Assembly (NCBI GenBank): GCA_024734495.1
Contig: JALMQS010000075.1
Location: 8,975,313 to 9,039,312, forward strand
Direction of reading: 5' to 3'
Origin: Forficula auricularia
Lineage: Eukaryota > Arthropoda > Insecta > Dermaptera > Forficulidae
DNA length: 64,000 bases
Shown in pieces: positions 31,480 to 41,970 of this stretch (position 1 is its first letter; every line of letters starts with the position of its first letter). The position numbers and the translations under genes are program-made. The notes under the pieces are model-generated. The model was given only the letters and a program-made list of their open reading frames with translations. It ran no database searches and was not told the DNA's origin.

Positions 31480-31985
31480 GATTATATAATGATATTGATA
31501 CAAGAAGAAGTTGCACCAAGAAGGTACAACCTCTGTAGTCCGTGGTGGACCCTTGTAACGTGAAGATAAGGGGAGATTTAGGGATTGGGTAGCAGTCGAA
31601 GGTATCTGTGAATGCTGGTCTTGAAAGATTGAAGGTTATAATTTGCTGGAAAGACGGTTGGGGGAAGAGAGTTCCAGTCTCTAGATGTCGTAGGGATAAA
31701 TGAATTGGCGAATGCGTTTGTTCGATTGGTATCCAGTTTGAGCGCGTAGGGGTGTTGGATTTTAGAAAATCGTGTATTTCGTGCAAATAAGCCTTTGGTG
31801 GGATTATCTATTTTATTTCGTCAGAACAAAAGCCATGGTAATATCTATAAAAAAGGGAAAGGGCGGAGACAGATCTACGATGGGCTAGGGAGTCGAGAGT
31901 GTCAGTTTAGTAGGATCGCCTATCAGTCTGATAGCTCGCCTCTGAATTGCATCTAAGGTGCAGACTTACACATTTTTTCATCCTA
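31480..31985 (-). pseudogene. Jockey-like non-LTR retrotransposon 3' end
   Basis: On minus, AIRLIGDPTKLTLSTP near 31890-31940 is followed in shifted frames by NAFANSFIPTTSRDWNSLPP near 31660-31720 and VFPANYNLQSFKTSIHRYLR near 31595-31655. This is the same C-terminal module as at 7330-7905 and is diagnostic of Jockey-type elements. The long minus frame at 31304-31786 is a shadow of this in another frame. A fragment of the Penelope-like end (TATTTGCATCAAGCAGAGGA) follows at 31990-32030. Confidence 0.85.
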
Positions 31986-31989
31986 TCCT

Positions 31990-32624
31990 TTATTTGCATC
32001 AAGCAGAGGACAACCACTTTGTGTTTCTTTATGATGGAAATTAGTCTCTATTTTTCCCCCCTAAACTTGGATTTATTAGTCGACACACTCGTTCAGGATT
32101 TAGTTAAATGCTAATTATTTTTTAAACATTCATATTCTATGAAATAAACAAGAAGCAAAGTGTTGTTGTTGTTGTTCCTCTTCTTCTTCTTTCTCTTTTA
32201 AAATGTTAATTCGGCGGTTTTTCGGAATCATGAATCATTCAAAGGGGGGGGGGGGTGGAAGGGGCCACCCTCTCTTTTATTCTTTATTTATTCAAATAAA
32301 AAACAAAAAACTTTTCTAAAATCAAACACACGGGAATTTCAATTTATTATAATTTCCATAAGATCTTTTTGAAAACTTTCATCTGTTTTGTGAAAATTGA
32401 ATTTCATCCAACATTTGAATTTAAGTGAATAAAAATTTGAATTGATAAGCAACAAGTGGACTAGAAATTTGACAACTTTTTACATTAGTTTAACATCTAT
32501 AGATCAGGGCGTTGTCTAATCTTTTGGCTTCCTTGGGGCACATTTGAAAAAATAAACTGATGTGGCCATCCACATGACTTTACCATACACCCCCCTTACC
32601 CCTCTCTTATATTTAATATTGAAG
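31990..32624. other. Low-copy DNA with a Penelope-like end fragment
   Basis: After the end fragment near 31990-32035 the DNA is AT-rich, with (TTG)n near 32162-32175 and a G-tract near 32246-32257. The start of a C-tract family end (GATGTGGCCATCCACATGAC) is at 32561-32615. Confidence 0.5.
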
Positions 32625-33361
32625 TACCTGGCCACCGAGCGATGCTCGGTAACTTTTTGCTTCAGTTAAAAGCTATATACCCTCCCCCTCGCCCCGGACC
32701 CCCACCACTTCTCCGTGCACCCCCCCCCCCCAAATCCGCCCCACCCCCGAAACCACTTCCCTCGCCCTCCTGTACCCCTCCACAACTGCACCCCCACATC
32801 TCACCCACCGTCGCCTCCACCCTCGACCCCGCCCCCTCCCCCAGTTTTTGCATTTTAAGTCTTGTAATGGCCCACAGATTATGTGTATATATGTATGTAT
32901 AGGTATATAAATAAATACCGTATAATAATTTTTTTTAATTAAATAACAAATTTTGAGTTCATCAATTAAATTACCAAATTCTAATATAGAAAAAATACGT
33001 TTGTGGGATTAAAAGCTCGATTTTTAATCAATTAAATTGACTAACTTTTAATATATATAATAATATTTGTAATGATCTATTAGTGGAATTTAAAATTAAA
33101 AAACCAATTAATAATTAAAAGGAAATTGAATAAAAATGTGAATATACATTTTTATCGAGACAACCACCTGTGAATAATTATTTCAATTAACAAAAACCCC
33201 ATCAAAAACAACTTAGCCGAAGATGAGACCGTGACAGATCGAATCGCCAACACAAAACCCTCCTAACCCCTGAATTTCATCCAAATCGTTAGAGCCGTTT
33301 TCGAGAACCCGATTGGATATATATATATATATACAAGATTTGCTCGTTTAATATAATAAGA
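32625..33361 (-). repeat. Helitron-like element, reverse orientation
   Basis: Read on minus it starts TCTTATTATATTAAACGAGC at 33361, followed by (AT)n and CCAATCGGGTTCTCGAAAACG, and ends with the hairpin CCGAGCATCGCTCGG at about 32634-32648 and then CCAGGTACTT. The C-rich segment 32680-32845 makes proline-rich open frames that are not genes. The same body sequence recurs at 51560-52000. Confidence 0.65.
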
Positions 33362-33497
33362 TTTATTTAATAATTAATTATTTAATCATGATTATTTGAT
33401 AATGATATAAATAAACTTTTATTTGAAACTTTCTCCATATATTGCACTGTTTTTGAATTATAAGACTGACTCAAGATAAAAAACTCACCCGGTATAT
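33362..33497 (-). repeat. Foldback family, right-end fragment
   Basis: Contains TGATATAAATAAACTTTTATTTGAAA, the ATTGCACTGTTTTTGA block and the terminus AAAACTCACCCGG before TATA. The left part is missing. Confidence 0.8.
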
Positions 33498-33803
33498 ATT
33501 TCTATAGAATCGGTTTCTCGAAAACGGCTCTAGTGATTTCGATCAAAATCACGGATTAGGTGTTTTGTGGGTTGACAATTCGATCTTTCAGAGTCTCATC
33601 TTCAAGTATCTATAATTTCATTGTTTTGTATTTTTTTCTTAATTAAATTAATTTTCTTTAGGTGGGTGTTTCACTAAACATGTATAATTTTTTTTTTAAT
33701 TTCCTTCTATTAATTAATTGCTTTTTTTAATTTTACCCATTAATAGTTCACTACAAATATTATATATGGTATGTATTTAATTTAGGAAATTTAATTAATT
33801 AGA

Positions 33804-34079
33804 GGCGACTGTGGGTCAATGGTTAGAGTGTCGGGCCTGAAATAAGCTGGTTCGAGACCGAGTCTCGGCAGATATTTGCAGTCGCCTCCTCTTGGAAAGC
33901 AATGGCAACCTACCAAGAGTATAATTGCTTAGTAACCTCTCCAAATTAGCCGTTCGGAACCGGCGTTAAAAACTAGGTCCCGTATATCTGTGTAAAAACA
34001 GCTAAACACACTCAGCACAGATATATGTGGAGAGGAGCCAAAACGTCAGGGAGACCTGATATGGCACTTAAAGAAGAAG
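33804..34079 (+). mobile_element. tRNA-headed SINE with (GAA)n tail
   Basis: The 11 bp duplication AATTAATTAGA lies at 33793-33803 and 34080-34090. The head contains an A-box-like TGGGTCAATGG and a B box GGTTCGAGACC about 33 bp further on, the spacing of a polymerase III promoter. The body ends GGGAGACCTGATATGGCACTTAAAGAAGAAG; a GAA tail is what RTE-like elements leave, and RTE-like 3' ends with GAA/TTC runs occur in this window (23861, 59043, 63667), so RTE-driven mobilisation is likely. The head is not an intact tRNA gene. Confidence 0.9.
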
Positions 34080-34090
34080 AATTAATTAGA

Positions 34091-34700
34091 GATATTCTCT
34101 ACGCTCACTCTGCCAGGTACTAGTTTATAAATTACACAAATGTGGTATTTTCGGCCAAATCCCTTCTAATTTTATTCCCAAATTTCGAAATACATGTCTA
34201 ATACGTTTAGGCAAAGGATGATAGTGCCCAATGAAGCCCTATAAAACGTGCTCGACCTCAAAGAAAATTGCAATTGAAAACGCTATGGTTATACTGGTCA
34301 ATTTTCTGATTGGAAGAATAGAATAGAAAGGGATGATGATGATCCTCTTTGTATCCCCCCCCTCTTACAGAGGAAATTCCACCCCCTTTCCTTTGACTTG
34401 AAATTCCAATATTTCAACCAGGCATTCACATTCCAAGATAAATAAAATAATATAAAATTGAGAAACAAAATAATACGTATTTTATGTTGACAAAAGTTTA
34501 TACAATATTAGGTAATACTGTTATACCTGACGGTAATTTTTTTGTTTTTAATTATTGTTTATTTAATCAACCACTTGTTTTGTTTTGATACAACCATATG
34601 ATTCAATTTTATTCAACCACCTGTTAATAAATAGTTTCATTGAAAAAATTATACAAAATATTTTTCTTCTTTAAATTGGGACCTGGTTATACACATAATA
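34091..34700. other. Low-copy DNA, no gene seen
   Basis: This is AT-rich sequence with a few C-runs near 34355-34372. I see no repeat family or exon signal. Confidence 0.5.
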
Positions 34701-35547
34701 TACCTGGTGAGTTTTTTTTTATCTTGAGACAGTCTTATAATTCAAAAACAGAGCATTATATGAAAAAAGTTTCAAATAAAAGTTTATTTATATCGAGGGG
34801 GATACTAAACTACGCTATAGACCTAGAACAAGCTTTCAAGGGTATTTCTAGGTCAAGTTCTGTTTTTTAAATAGAAACCTATATGTTTCTGTACATATTC
34901 TGAATCTACAAAAAAACTGAACAACTTTCATTAGAACTATTTTTTTATACGACATCAAATAAAAAAAATTATTAAATCAATTAGATCTCAAAAAAAAATT
35001 CTTAATAATTATTTTTAACAATAATTTAACTTAATTATCAAATAATAATCATCAAATGGTTAATTATTAAATAAATAATTATTAAATCGAAAAGTTACAA
35101 CAATGAAAATAAGTGTTTATAATAATATGAAAACTTAATTAAATACACAGATTTAAGAGATTATTTTCTACTTAATAGATCTATTTAAAATTCTTAACTT
35201 TAAAAAAGTTTCTTTCTTGTGAAAATCCAGTAGATAGTTATATTGTATTACCAAAATAATAAAAATGGAGCAATGGAAATTCTAATAATTATTTTTAACA
35301 ATTATTCAACCTAATTATCAAATAATAATGATTAAATAATTAATTATTAAATAAATATTTATTAAATAGAAAAGACACAACAATGAAAATAAGTGTTTGA
35401 TAATGATCTTACAACTTCATCTTAATTTATGGGGTGAATGAGGAAGAAGTGTTATGGGTCTGCCATTGAAATGGATGCCGAGCGTTTTCCTGATAGGAAT
35501 ACACCCTCACAAGCTTCATTTTATCGTGTTGTAAATCTGTTAAAATA

Positions 35548-35792
35548 TAAAGCCTACGAAGAAACATGGGGGACTGCTTAGGGATATCTTGGAGGAGGAG
35601 GTGGGAAAGAAAAGGGGAAGACCCAGATTAGAATATTTCAACCAAATAATTGGGGATATGGGATGCCAGACATTTAGAGAGGTCAAACAACTGGCGGGGG
35701 ACAGAGTCGAGTGGAGACGGATTGTTGCATCAAACCAGTCTTAGGACTGTATACTCGATGATGATGATGATGATGATGAAGAAACTGAAACA
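35548..35792 (+). pseudogene. Non-LTR retrotransposon C-terminus with (GAT)n tail
   Basis: Plus-strand translation reads RKRGRPRLEYFNQIIGDMGC followed by QTFREVKQLAGDRVEWRRIV and ASNQS before a stop, then a (GAT)n tail at 35757-35778. The motif order is the C-terminus of RTE-like or related reverse transcriptases. The flanking foldback sequence resumes at CTGAAACAGGCCAAAATAACG, matching 55940-55980 reversed, so it is an insertion. Confidence 0.8.
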
Positions 35793-35841
35793 GGCCAAAA
35801 TAACGAAATTGGAACTGGAATTCATCCAGAAGACTTGCGAT

Positions 35842-36004
35842 CGAGGGGTGAACCGCTATTGGAATTAGGTGTACACCGTCTATGGAATTATTTGGAATTA
35901 CTTTGGAATTCATTAGATCTATTGTCATCTATTGTCTTCTACTTGGAAATGAAAATGGAAGTGGAAGTAGGTGTACATGATTTTAGGTCGCGGTTCACCC
36001 CTCG
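35842..36004. mobile_element. 163 bp MITE, CG ends, 8 bp duplication (copy 2)
   Basis: The ends are CGAGGGGTGAACCGC on both sides (the right one reversed), with the duplication CTTGCGAT at 35834-35841 and 36005-36012. The core matches the copy at 28080-28239. The duplicated target belongs to the foldback element, as the uninterrupted site at 55915-55945 shows (reversed, GAAGTCTTGCGATAGACTCTGG). Confidence 0.92.
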
Positions 36005-36368
36005 CTTGCGATAGACTCTGGAATGTTTAAGAACAGTGTCGCAAAATTATTAAATTATTAATTATTTATTTAATAATTAAATATTTGATCATTATTATTT
36101 GATAATTAAGTTGAATGATTGTTAAATATAATTATTATAATTTTTTTTTTGAGATCTAATTGATTCATGTATTTTTTTATTTGATGTCGTATAAAAAATA
36201 GTTCTGTTGAAAGTGGTTCAGTTTTTTTTGTAGAATAAGGTGACGTAAAGAAAAATATAAGTTTCTTTTTAAAAGGCATAACTTGATGTCGAAAAACCCA
36301 TGAAAGCTTAATTGTTCAAGGTCGACAAATAATTGCATAGTTTAGTTTCCCCCCTGATATAAATAAAC

Positions 36369-36748
36369 TCCCGAAACAAAATAGTCTTAATCCGGCTCTG
36401 CAATTAACGAGAGTCTAAAGTATAAAGAACCCTATACGGTATACGAGTCTATCTCGCAATTGGCCGCCTTATTGAATTGAATTTCTATGTTCATTGAACC
36501 CCTTGATTCCAGCCCGTTTGAGGGTAATTTACACTGTATGCCCGGAACTCTAAATAAGCTAAGCACAACACCCCGATTAAATTATACTTACTCTATGTAC
36601 AGATTTTATAGGATTATTCCAGCTGGGGGCGCTTTCATCTCTCTGCCAAGATATCCCACCCCCGCCCCGCCTTGGAACATTAATAATTTGATTAAACACT
36701 GAAATAAATTCAATTTTTATAAAATTATAATAAAAATAAATAAATAAA
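36369..36748. other. Low-copy DNA, no gene seen
   Basis: The plus frame at 36487-36702 looks protein-like in composition but matches nothing I know and has no supporting splice or start context. Confidence 0.4.
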
Positions 36749-36843
36749 TGGTGATTTTTTTATATACAGAGTAAATTAATTAATAATTAAAGAAAAATAA
36801 AATATAATGAAGTTAAATTAATAATTAAATTGAAAATACAAAT
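36749..36843 (-). repeat. Inverted copy of window start
   Basis: Mirrors 1-95 almost exactly, ending GAAAATACAAA at 36841. Confidence 0.75.
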
Positions 36844-36893
36844 TCTTGCTAATGAAGAAGGGGAGGAATCTTCTTGCCCCCTCCACAGACTAA

Positions 36894-37295
36894 TTAAATT
36901 ATAAATCGTCTGGTTCGCCCTATAGGTATATACATATATATATAAAAAAAGATAATCGCATTTGCATTTAATAAGAAAAAATTCAAATAAATGGATAATT
37001 TATTTATTTCGTCAAAATTAGAGACCGGATTCCTATGCAATTGCATATCAATTTTTCTCTCTAATCGTTGCGGATGTTTGTCCCAAACCACAGAACAATA
37101 CTCTAAATTAGGTCTTACATAAGTTAAATAAACTTTTGACTTAACTTCTCTAAATGTACCCTTCAAAATTCTACCAAACATCCCCAATTTCCTATAAGCC
37201 TTATTGACTATATAACTAATATGCATTTTTTTCCTATTCGTTTTTTTATATTTGCTAAAATTTTCATTGATAAATCTGGAATTTGTATTCTTCAT
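36894..37295 (-). pseudogene. CR1/Jockey-like reverse transcriptase fragment
   Basis: The minus-strand frame contains ISYIVNKAYRKLGMFGRILK, then KVYLTYVRPNLEYCSVVWD and LERKIDMQLHRN. The YVRP.LEY..VVWD motif lies after the polymerase core in many CR1/Jockey-clade proteins. The N-terminal endonuclease, the catalytic core and the usual R.A.R continuation are absent. It abuts the dispersed repeat at 37292. Confidence 0.85.
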
Positions 37296-37845
37296 TAATC
37301 CCTGCGTGTGGGTTCACTGTGGCTTTTCGGTTATTTGTGTCTAAGGATAAAATATTTATTAACAGGTGAAATATTCTATATAACAACTTTCACTTGATGA
37401 GGGTGTTAATTAATAAAAGGCGTAATCATAATCGTAAATCGTTATTCGTTTAAGCTGATGGGGTTGAATCTATCGTGTCGTATCGTTTGAATCTGAAGCT
37501 CGACTGTTCGTTGTCTGGTTGCAAGTCGGATTGCAAGGGCTCTCGTTAACAGTATTTCGTTAAGGGTGGGAGAAGTCTTACGTGACATAGATGGAAAATT
37601 CCATGTTTGGTAAAAACATTTATATTGGAGAATAATTTCTCACACTGTCATTATACTACTGAATTTATGATGTATTTCCTTTCGGCATATAATCGCAGAG
37701 ATTTTTAAGGGTAAAGGGTCCATGGCGTACTTGACAAAGGGCGGAGACGTCTTTTGCAAGGGTTCGTTTGTCGGGCGGAAATCGCTTGACCATTACATCT
37801 GGTTTACAGATGAGCGTAATTAAAACATTTCTATAATAAGATTCC
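37292..37845 (-). repeat. Dispersed repeat D (possible solo terminal repeat), reverse copy
   Basis: It shares ordered blocks with 44006-44565 and 63068-63665: GAATTTGTATTCTTCATTAATCC, ACAGGTGAAATATTCTATATA, AATCGTAAATCGTTATTCG and TTGACCATTACATCTGGTTT. Copies end at CCCACA in forward orientation, i.e. begin TGTGGG reversed, as a long terminal repeat would, but no internal genes or target duplications were found. Confidence 0.65.
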
Positions 37846-37865
37846 AAACCTACATAAACGTTTCT

Positions 37866-38652
37866 ATATTTTTACTTTACCATACAGGGTATGGTCAAGT
37901 ATTGTAATCGTGCATGAAAAAAGTGGTTTTTTCCTTCTTTTTTTCGAAATATCTCAAAAACGGCTGAAACTATTTTGATTAAAAAAAATGAGCGAAACCA
38001 TGGCATTTCGCTCTACAAAAAAGCTCTAATAAGTGAACATAGAAAAAATAATATTTTTCGAGATAATAATTGTTTTGTCAAAATGTCTGTTTGTTTGGTT
38101 GTCTGGTTGTTAGTTAGTTAATCTGTGCGTTACCAATTTTTTGTGGACGAGCTAGCTCAAAAACTAGTGTGAATATCGAAATCTGATTAGATTTTGGTGC
38201 ATATCAACCCAAAATTAAGGAGGGTGGAGGGGGGGTTAAAAAATGAAAATCTAGGCCCTTTGTCCAAATTCAACCAAATTTTGTATACATAATCAGTGGA
38301 CCCCCAGAAGTCTAGAAATGCAAAAACTAACCGCCCAAAATTGAGGGGGGGGGGTCAAAAAATGAAAATCTTGGCCATATACCAAACTCAACCAAATTTT
38401 GTATACATAATCAGTGGACCCCATGAAGTATAAAAATATAAAAACTAACCGCCAAAAATGGGAGGGGGGGGGTCAAAAATGAAAACCTTGGCCATTTACC
38501 AAACTCAACCAAATTTTGTATACATAATCAGTGGGACACTAGAAGTATAAAAATGTAAAAACTACCCCCCCCTACATGATTATAAATAATTTTAGGGGCC
38601 AGGTTGTATGGTAAAGTCAAGTGGATGGCCACATCAGAACACGTCCGCTTAT
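37866..38652 (+). repeat. C-tract family, best complete forward copy
   Basis: It opens with a hairpin ACCATACAGGGTATGGT preceded by TTTACTTT, then AAGTATTGTAATCGTGCATG, AACGGCTGAAACTATTTTGA, GACGAGCTAGCTCAAAAACT and CAACCCAAAATTAAGG. Three internal units of about 118 bp follow (TTTTGTATACATAATCAGTGG at about 38280, 38397 and 38514), each with a G-tract. It closes GTATGGTAAAGTCAAGTGGA and GGCCACATCAGAACACGTC. No open frame is shared between copies. Internal tandem units with fixed ends suggest a Helitron/Helentron-like non-autonomous element, but that is inference. Confidence 0.8.
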
Positions 38653-39252
38653 TTTTTATTTATAAAAAGTTCTTTATTTTGTTAAAAATATTATCTTATT
38701 ATAACTTTTTAAAGAAATATTAAATTGAATTTCTCTCTCTCTGTATCAGTAAAGAAACAGAAACAGACTTTATTTCAAAATAATAATAGTAGTAGTAGTA
38801 GTAGTATTAAAGGGAAGGTAAAGGGCAAAATGCTTGGCAAGTATGATAAAACATAAGAGAAAGAAGAAGAAGAAAATAAGACACACAAGAGAAGCAGCAG
38901 CTCACTCACTCACTGAGTGAGTGAATGATTCCTCCCCTGAGGGGGGATGGGGGGGGGCTAAGTGACTCAGAAATCCAATTTAGCAATCGGATTACAAAAG
39001 ATCAGATTTTTCTACTCCCCCCCCCTCCCTTATTCCTTTTCTTATTTGATTTCATTTCTCCAAGTCTTGATTAAAAGTTCTACTTTGCTTCGACACACAC
39101 ACACACACACGCACACACAGACAACGATAGAGAGAAAAGATTTAAGAATCCTACCTACTTGTTGCATTTTTTTTGTCGTAAAATATTCGTTCGAAGGACA
39201 ATTCTTTTTTCTTGAAAGGTAAAACAATATTTATTATAGTGGTGATATACCG
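38653..39252. other. Low-copy DNA with microsatellites
   Basis: (TAG)n lies near 38789-38805, (CA)n near 39093-39118, with GAGA and C-tract runs. Frames on both strands across the (CA)n are artefacts. Confidence 0.6.
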
Positions 39253-39382
39253 GTTGAATTTTTTTATCTTGAGACAGTCTTATAACTCAAAAACACTGCA
39301 TTATATGAAAAAAAAGTTTCAAATAAAAGTTTATTTATATCACGGGGGAAACTAAATTATGCTATTGTTTGTCAACCTAGAA

Positions 39383-40049
39383 CAGTGGTTCCCAACCTGG
39401 GGGCGATCGGCCCCCAAGTGGGCGATTTGGGTTATCTGGGGGGCGATAAATATTTGGGGGGGGGGCGATGAGTATTCAAAGAGGGGACAATTAAAATACA
39501 CTCAGATTCAAAGAAATGGAATCACTTCCCTTGCGAGTTGTTAAATGTAATTTTCATTCTCAAATATAAATAATGTTATATTAATATTTTTTAGAAAAAA
39601 TATTTAAATTTCTAATAAATTACAAAGAAACATACTGTTGTGAACGCGGCATTTAGAGTATTTTTTTTTCTTGATAATAATAGAATTGTTTTTAATGGTA
39701 ATATTTTGGAGTAGCAGGCGGCATGTCCTTTGATGCTGGAACATGCCTTATTTGACAATAGGATGGTGGAACTTTACAATTCTCACTTTTTGAACTTCAA
39801 TAAATTTAATTTAGGTTTGTCATATTTTGGGTTAAGAGATTAAGTTCTGTCAGAAGGCTTTTTAACTGAAGGAAACACCAGATGTCAATAATAAATTCAT
39901 TGATTGGGGTTTTTCTAAATTTCGACTATGCGCTTTATTATTTTCACTTTACTTCAAATTAAAATTAGGCTTACAATGAAAATGAAAAGGTGGCGATAGA
40001 TGTTAGTCAACCTCCAGAGAGGGGCGATGGGCCAGGTTGGGATCCACTG
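39383..40049 (+). mobile_element. 667 bp hAT-type element, copy 1
   Basis: The ends are CAGTGGTTCCCAACCTGGGG and (reversed) CAGTGGATCCCAACCTGGCC, with the duplication ACCTAGAA at 39375-39382 and 40050-40057, cut into the foldback landmark CGACCTAGAACAAGC. The interior has GGGCGAT repeats near the left end and no transposase frame. It is homologous, in opposite orientation, to 40324-41049. Confidence 0.93.
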
Positions 40050-40323
40050 ACCTAGAACAAGCTTTCAAGGGTATTTCAATGTCAAATATTGTTTTTTTTT
40101 AATGGAAAGCTATATGTTTCTGTACATATTCTTAATCTAGAAAAAAAAACTGAATAACTTTTATGAGAACTATTTTTATATACGACATCAAATAATAAAA
40201 AATATTAAATCAATTAGATCTCAAAAAAAATGTTAATAATTATTATTAAAGTTGATAGCGTCCATATTATTTAATTAATTAAGTAAGCTCGCAGTTACTT
40301 GGTCTGGTTTTTATGGTGTAAAT

Positions 40324-41049
40324 CAGTGGTTCTCAACCCTTTGTGGCCCATCGCCCCTTTCTGGAGGTTGACTAACACCTATCGCCCCCTTTTCATTTTC
40401 ATTGTATGCCTAATTTTAATTTGAAGTAAAGTGTAAATAATAAAGCAGTTGTATTATTTTAAACAATTTTATTACCGTATATAAAAACAACCAAAGCAGT
40501 TTTATCCGGTCACTTTTAAATAAAATAGAAAAAAATAAAAATGTACATTTTTTACAGAAAAACCCCAATCAATGAATTTATTATTGACATCTGGTGTTTC
40601 CTTCAGAATCTCTTAACCCAAAATATGACAAACATAAATTAAATTTATTGAGGTTCAAAAAGTGGGAATTGTAAAGTCCCACCATCCTATTGTCAAATAA
40701 GGCATGTTCCAGCATCAAAGGACATGCCGCCTGCTACTCCAAAATATTACCATTAAAAACAATTAAATTATTATGAAGAAAAAAATACTCTAAATGCCCC
40801 GTTCACAACAGTATGTTTCTTTGTAATTTATTAGAAATTTAAATATTTTTTCTAAAAAATATTAATATAACATTATTTATATTTGAGAATGAAAATTACA
40901 TTTAACAACTCGCAAAGGAAGTGATTCCATTTCTTTGAATCTGAGTGTATTTTAATTGTCCCCTCTTTGAATACTCATCGCCCCAATCGCCCCGCACTTA
41001 TTTATCGCCCCCCTGATAACCCAAATCGCCCACAGGTTGGGAACCACTG
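40324..41049 (-). mobile_element. 726 bp hAT-type element, copy 2
   Basis: The ends are CAGTGGTTCTCAACC and (reversed) CAGTGGTTCCCAACCTGTGG, with the duplication GTGTAAAT at 40316-40323 and 41050-41057. It matches copy 1 reversed, including GACATCTGGTGTTTCCTTC and GAATGAAAATTACATTTAAC. A segment near 40440-40560 is absent or diverged in copy 1. No transposase is encoded. Confidence 0.93.
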
Positions 41050-41081
41050 GTGTAAATCAAAAAATTGTCATTGATTTTTGC

Positions 41082-41114
41082 GACGTTTCGCCAGCTTTAT
41101 TCTGGCTTCATCAG
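41082..41114 (-). ncRNA. Hammerhead-like motif of unit A
   Basis: Minus strand: CTGATGA, stem GCCAG/CTGGC with loop AATAAAG, GAAAC directly joined to GTC. With only AC/GT and no loop, stem III could form only between two RNA copies, as described for dimeric hammerheads. The partner at 42084-42116 has CTGATAA, a change at the essential G8. Confidence 0.55.
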
Positions 41115-41199
41115 GCTTCTCAATGAATAAATATGATTAATATTAATATATAACAAATCTGCACATACTTGGGAATAAAATTAATTGTAATTATTTCTC

Positions 41200-41564
41200 A
41201 AAGACACAAAGAGAAACAAAAGAGGTTGTCCTCTGCTTGATGCAAATAAACATACACACATATATATCGAGATGATATATCTGTATATATATTCCTAGCC
41301 CTCCAGCAGTGACGAAGGAACACCAAGTTTTCAATATCCATATGATATTGACTCCATGAAAAAATATTTATAATTGAAGAAAGACTGATGATGAAGACCA
41401 AGTCTTCGAAACTATAGTCTCAAACAAATAAATAATATATATACAGATATATCATCTCGATATATATGTGTGTATGTTTATTTGCATCAAGCAGAGGACA
41501 ACCTCTTTGTTTCTCTTTGTGAATCAACAACTCTGCTACTCTCGGCAAAACAAAAACTTTTCAA
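41200..41564 (+). mobile_element. Penelope-like unit B, 13 bp duplication
   Basis: The duplication GTAATTATTTCTC lies at 41187-41199 and 41565-41577. It belongs to the same family as 30895-31371 (CAAAGAGAAACAAA, GGTTGTCCTCTGCTTGATGC, ATATATCGAGATGATATATC and, reversed at the right end, TTGCCGAGAGTAGCAGAGTT). The left arm lost its hammerhead part; the right arm keeps one at 41385-41419 with CTGATGA, stem GAAGAC/GTCTTC, GAAAC, TATA and GTC. Confidence 0.88.
41385..41419 (+). ncRNA. Hammerhead-like ribozyme motif of unit B
   Basis: Identical in core and stem II to the motif at 31237-31271, which is on a different insertion with a different duplication, so the motif has been copied and conserved. 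Confidence 0.65.
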
Positions 41565-41577
41565 GTAATTATTTCTC

Positions 41578-41970
41578 TTTTTTTTTTTTTTTTTTTTTTA
41601 GGTTAAAAATAAAATAAAATGAGAGTCTTCTGTTTTTTAAATAAAATAATTTTTAATTATTTCTAGAGACTATAGTTTTCGAAGGCATTGCCTTCATCAT
41701 CAGTCTATCACAAATATTTCCAAATTAGTTACAAATTAAGATTTATACATAGAAAATTTTGATGTATAAATCTTAATTTGTAACTAATTTGAAATATATT
41801 GTGATAGACTGATGATGAAGGCAATGCCTTCGAAAACTATAGTCTCTAGAAATAATTAAAAATTATTTTATTTAAAAAACAGAAGACTCTCTCATTTTAT
41901 TTTATTTTTAACACATAAAATAAAAACAATTCTGTTACCATCGACAGTGAAATCTTTTATTCAACTAATA
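41578..41970. mobile_element. Penelope-like unit C, stacked on unit B
   Basis: It begins with a run of about 20 T at the right edge of unit B's duplication, and its arms (about 41596-41745 and 41762-41912) are inverted (AAATGAGAG.CTTCTG and CTTAATTTGTAACTAATTTG). Another AATTATTTCTCT follows at 41971. Cores in both arms read CTGATGA, stem GAAGGC/GCCTTC, GAAAAC, TATA, GTC, with one A too many in the GAAA box. Confidence 0.7.

Larger units (their letters stand above)
34703..36368. mobile_element. Foldback element with two insertions
   Basis: The left arm begins CCTGGTGAGTTTTTTTTATC and the family landmarks follow in order; the right arm ends early at TGATATAAATAAACTC, so the right terminus is lost. 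Inserted into it are a retrotransposon 3' end (about 35548-35792) and the 163 bp MITE at 35842-36004. The central AATAATGATTAAATAATTAATTA blocks are duplicated relative to the 4458 copy. Confidence 0.75.

Noticed and set aside
31304..31786. 160-residue minus-strand open frame, the longest in the window
   Set aside because: It crosses the junction of a Penelope-like unit, an RTE-like relic and a Jockey-like 3' end; the recognisable Jockey residues are in neighbouring frames.
32642..32902. Proline-rich frame and its glycine-rich antisense partner
   Set aside because: Both come from a C-rich stretch inside a Helitron-like repeat and show no domain or codon signal.
33804..33880. tRNA gene
   Set aside because: Box-like motifs are present, but there is no complete cloverleaf or acceptor stem, and 11 bp duplications with a tail show it is a SINE head.
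36487..36702. Plus-strand 71-residue frame with mixed composition
   Set aside because: No family resemblance and no exon signals; chance open frames of this length are expected here.
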